From Thiodiazotropha sp040507225 (GTDB taxonomy: Bacteria > Pseudomonadota > Gammaproteobacteria > Chromatiales > Chromatiaceae), in the NCBI GenBank assembly GCA_040507225.1, contig JBEVVG010000001.1, positions 1,798,001 to 1,862,000 of the forward strand: a stretch of DNA of 64,000 nucleotides. The letters run 5' to 3'. This document shows positions 63,894 through 64,000 of this stretch, piece after piece. How positions within the stretch are numbered: position 1 is the stretch's first letter; each line of letters opens with the position of its first letter. The position numbers were made by a program, and so were the translations under genes. Under the pieces are notes generated by a model. It saw only the letters and a list, made by a program, of their open reading frames with translations. It was not told the origin of the DNA and searched no databases.

Positions 63894-64000
63894 TCAGCTT
63901 AAACGCCCGTGGCACTGCTTGTATTTCTTGCCTGAGCCACAGGGACAGGGCTCATTGCGGCCGACCTTTCGCCCATCCCGGACAAATGGCTGGTGCGCAG
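63894..64000 (-). CDS. secA: SecA C-terminal end, partial
   Basis: The last 35 codons of the preprotein translocase ATPase enter from the right edge. The zinc-binding SEC-C tail is plain: KVGRNEPCPCGSGKKYKQCH followed by GRLS and the stop at 63894. This tail binds SecB and ribosomes. The rest of the gene lies outside the window. Confidence 0.95.
   Translation of the reverse strand, partial: AHQPFVRDGRKVGRNEPCPCGSGKKYKQCHGRLS

Overview
The window comes from a GC-rich chromosome of a gammaproteobacterium. The best lifestyle marker is a pair of secreted Gly/Tyr/Trp-rich sulfur globule proteins (16.5-17.6 kb). Together with a tkt-gap-pgk-pyk-fba carbon cluster and an S-adenosylhomocysteine riboswitch on ahcY, this points to a Chromatiales-like sulfur oxidiser that stores elemental sulfur. 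The taxon is inferred; there is no rRNA in the window. I found no tRNA, CRISPR array, transposase or integrase gene.

Layout. 0-7 kb: a TAXI-type TRAP transporter whose permease and binding protein are split by an oppositely oriented DUF481/GH114 pair, then an alpha/beta hydrolase, a methyltransferase and lpd. 7.6-16.1 kb: the pyruvate dehydrogenase genes aceE and aceF, with a di-haem peroxidase and a large PAS-GGDEF-EAL protein between aceF and lpd. 16.4-17.6 kb: sulfur globule proteins. 17.7-21.6 kb: pyrC, mlaA, rnt, mrp. 21.9-28.9 kb: a TetR regulator divergent from a hydrolase, a SCO/chemoreceptor pair, and putP with an SPL-family radical SAM gene. 28.9-36.4 kb: the conserved der-bamB-yfgM-hisS-rodZ-pilW-rlmN cluster, here without ispG. 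36.5-40 kb: relA and a DUF1015 gene. 40.25-40.45 kb: a probable GacA-activated, CsrA/RsmA-sequestering small RNA in a gene-free gap; this is the most notable non-coding signal. 40.5-45.7 kb: folK, folB, plsY, an MBL-fold hydrolase, an orphan MbcA/ParS/Xre-type antitoxin, a conserved hypothetical, purC and a glutaredoxin. 45.9-53 kb: fba, pyk, pgk, gap, tkt. 53.3-58 kb: a thioredoxin-like gene, then the methyl-cycle genes metK, ahcY and metF. 58-58.6 kb: an AT-rich decayed segment bounded by 36-bp inverted repeats. 58.6-64 kb: an RpfC-like hybrid kinase, a PilZ protein, a MutT-ThiE fusion, argJ and the 3' end of secA.

How the parts fit. Central carbon flow (Calvin-type triose and pentose enzymes, pyruvate kinase, pyruvate dehydrogenase) lies beside sulfur storage. 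Signalling capacity is high: one c-di-GMP synthase/hydrolase, one PilZ protein, one chemoreceptor, one hybrid kinase, RelA and a candidate Csr/Rsm RNA. Methylation chemistry is grouped as metK, riboswitch-controlled ahcY and metF. Start codons were moved inward for several genes (aceE, bamB, pyk, folB, folK, plsY, ahcY, the DUF1015 gene, the PilZ gene and others) on the basis of signal peptides, family length, ribosome-binding sites and overlap with neighbours.
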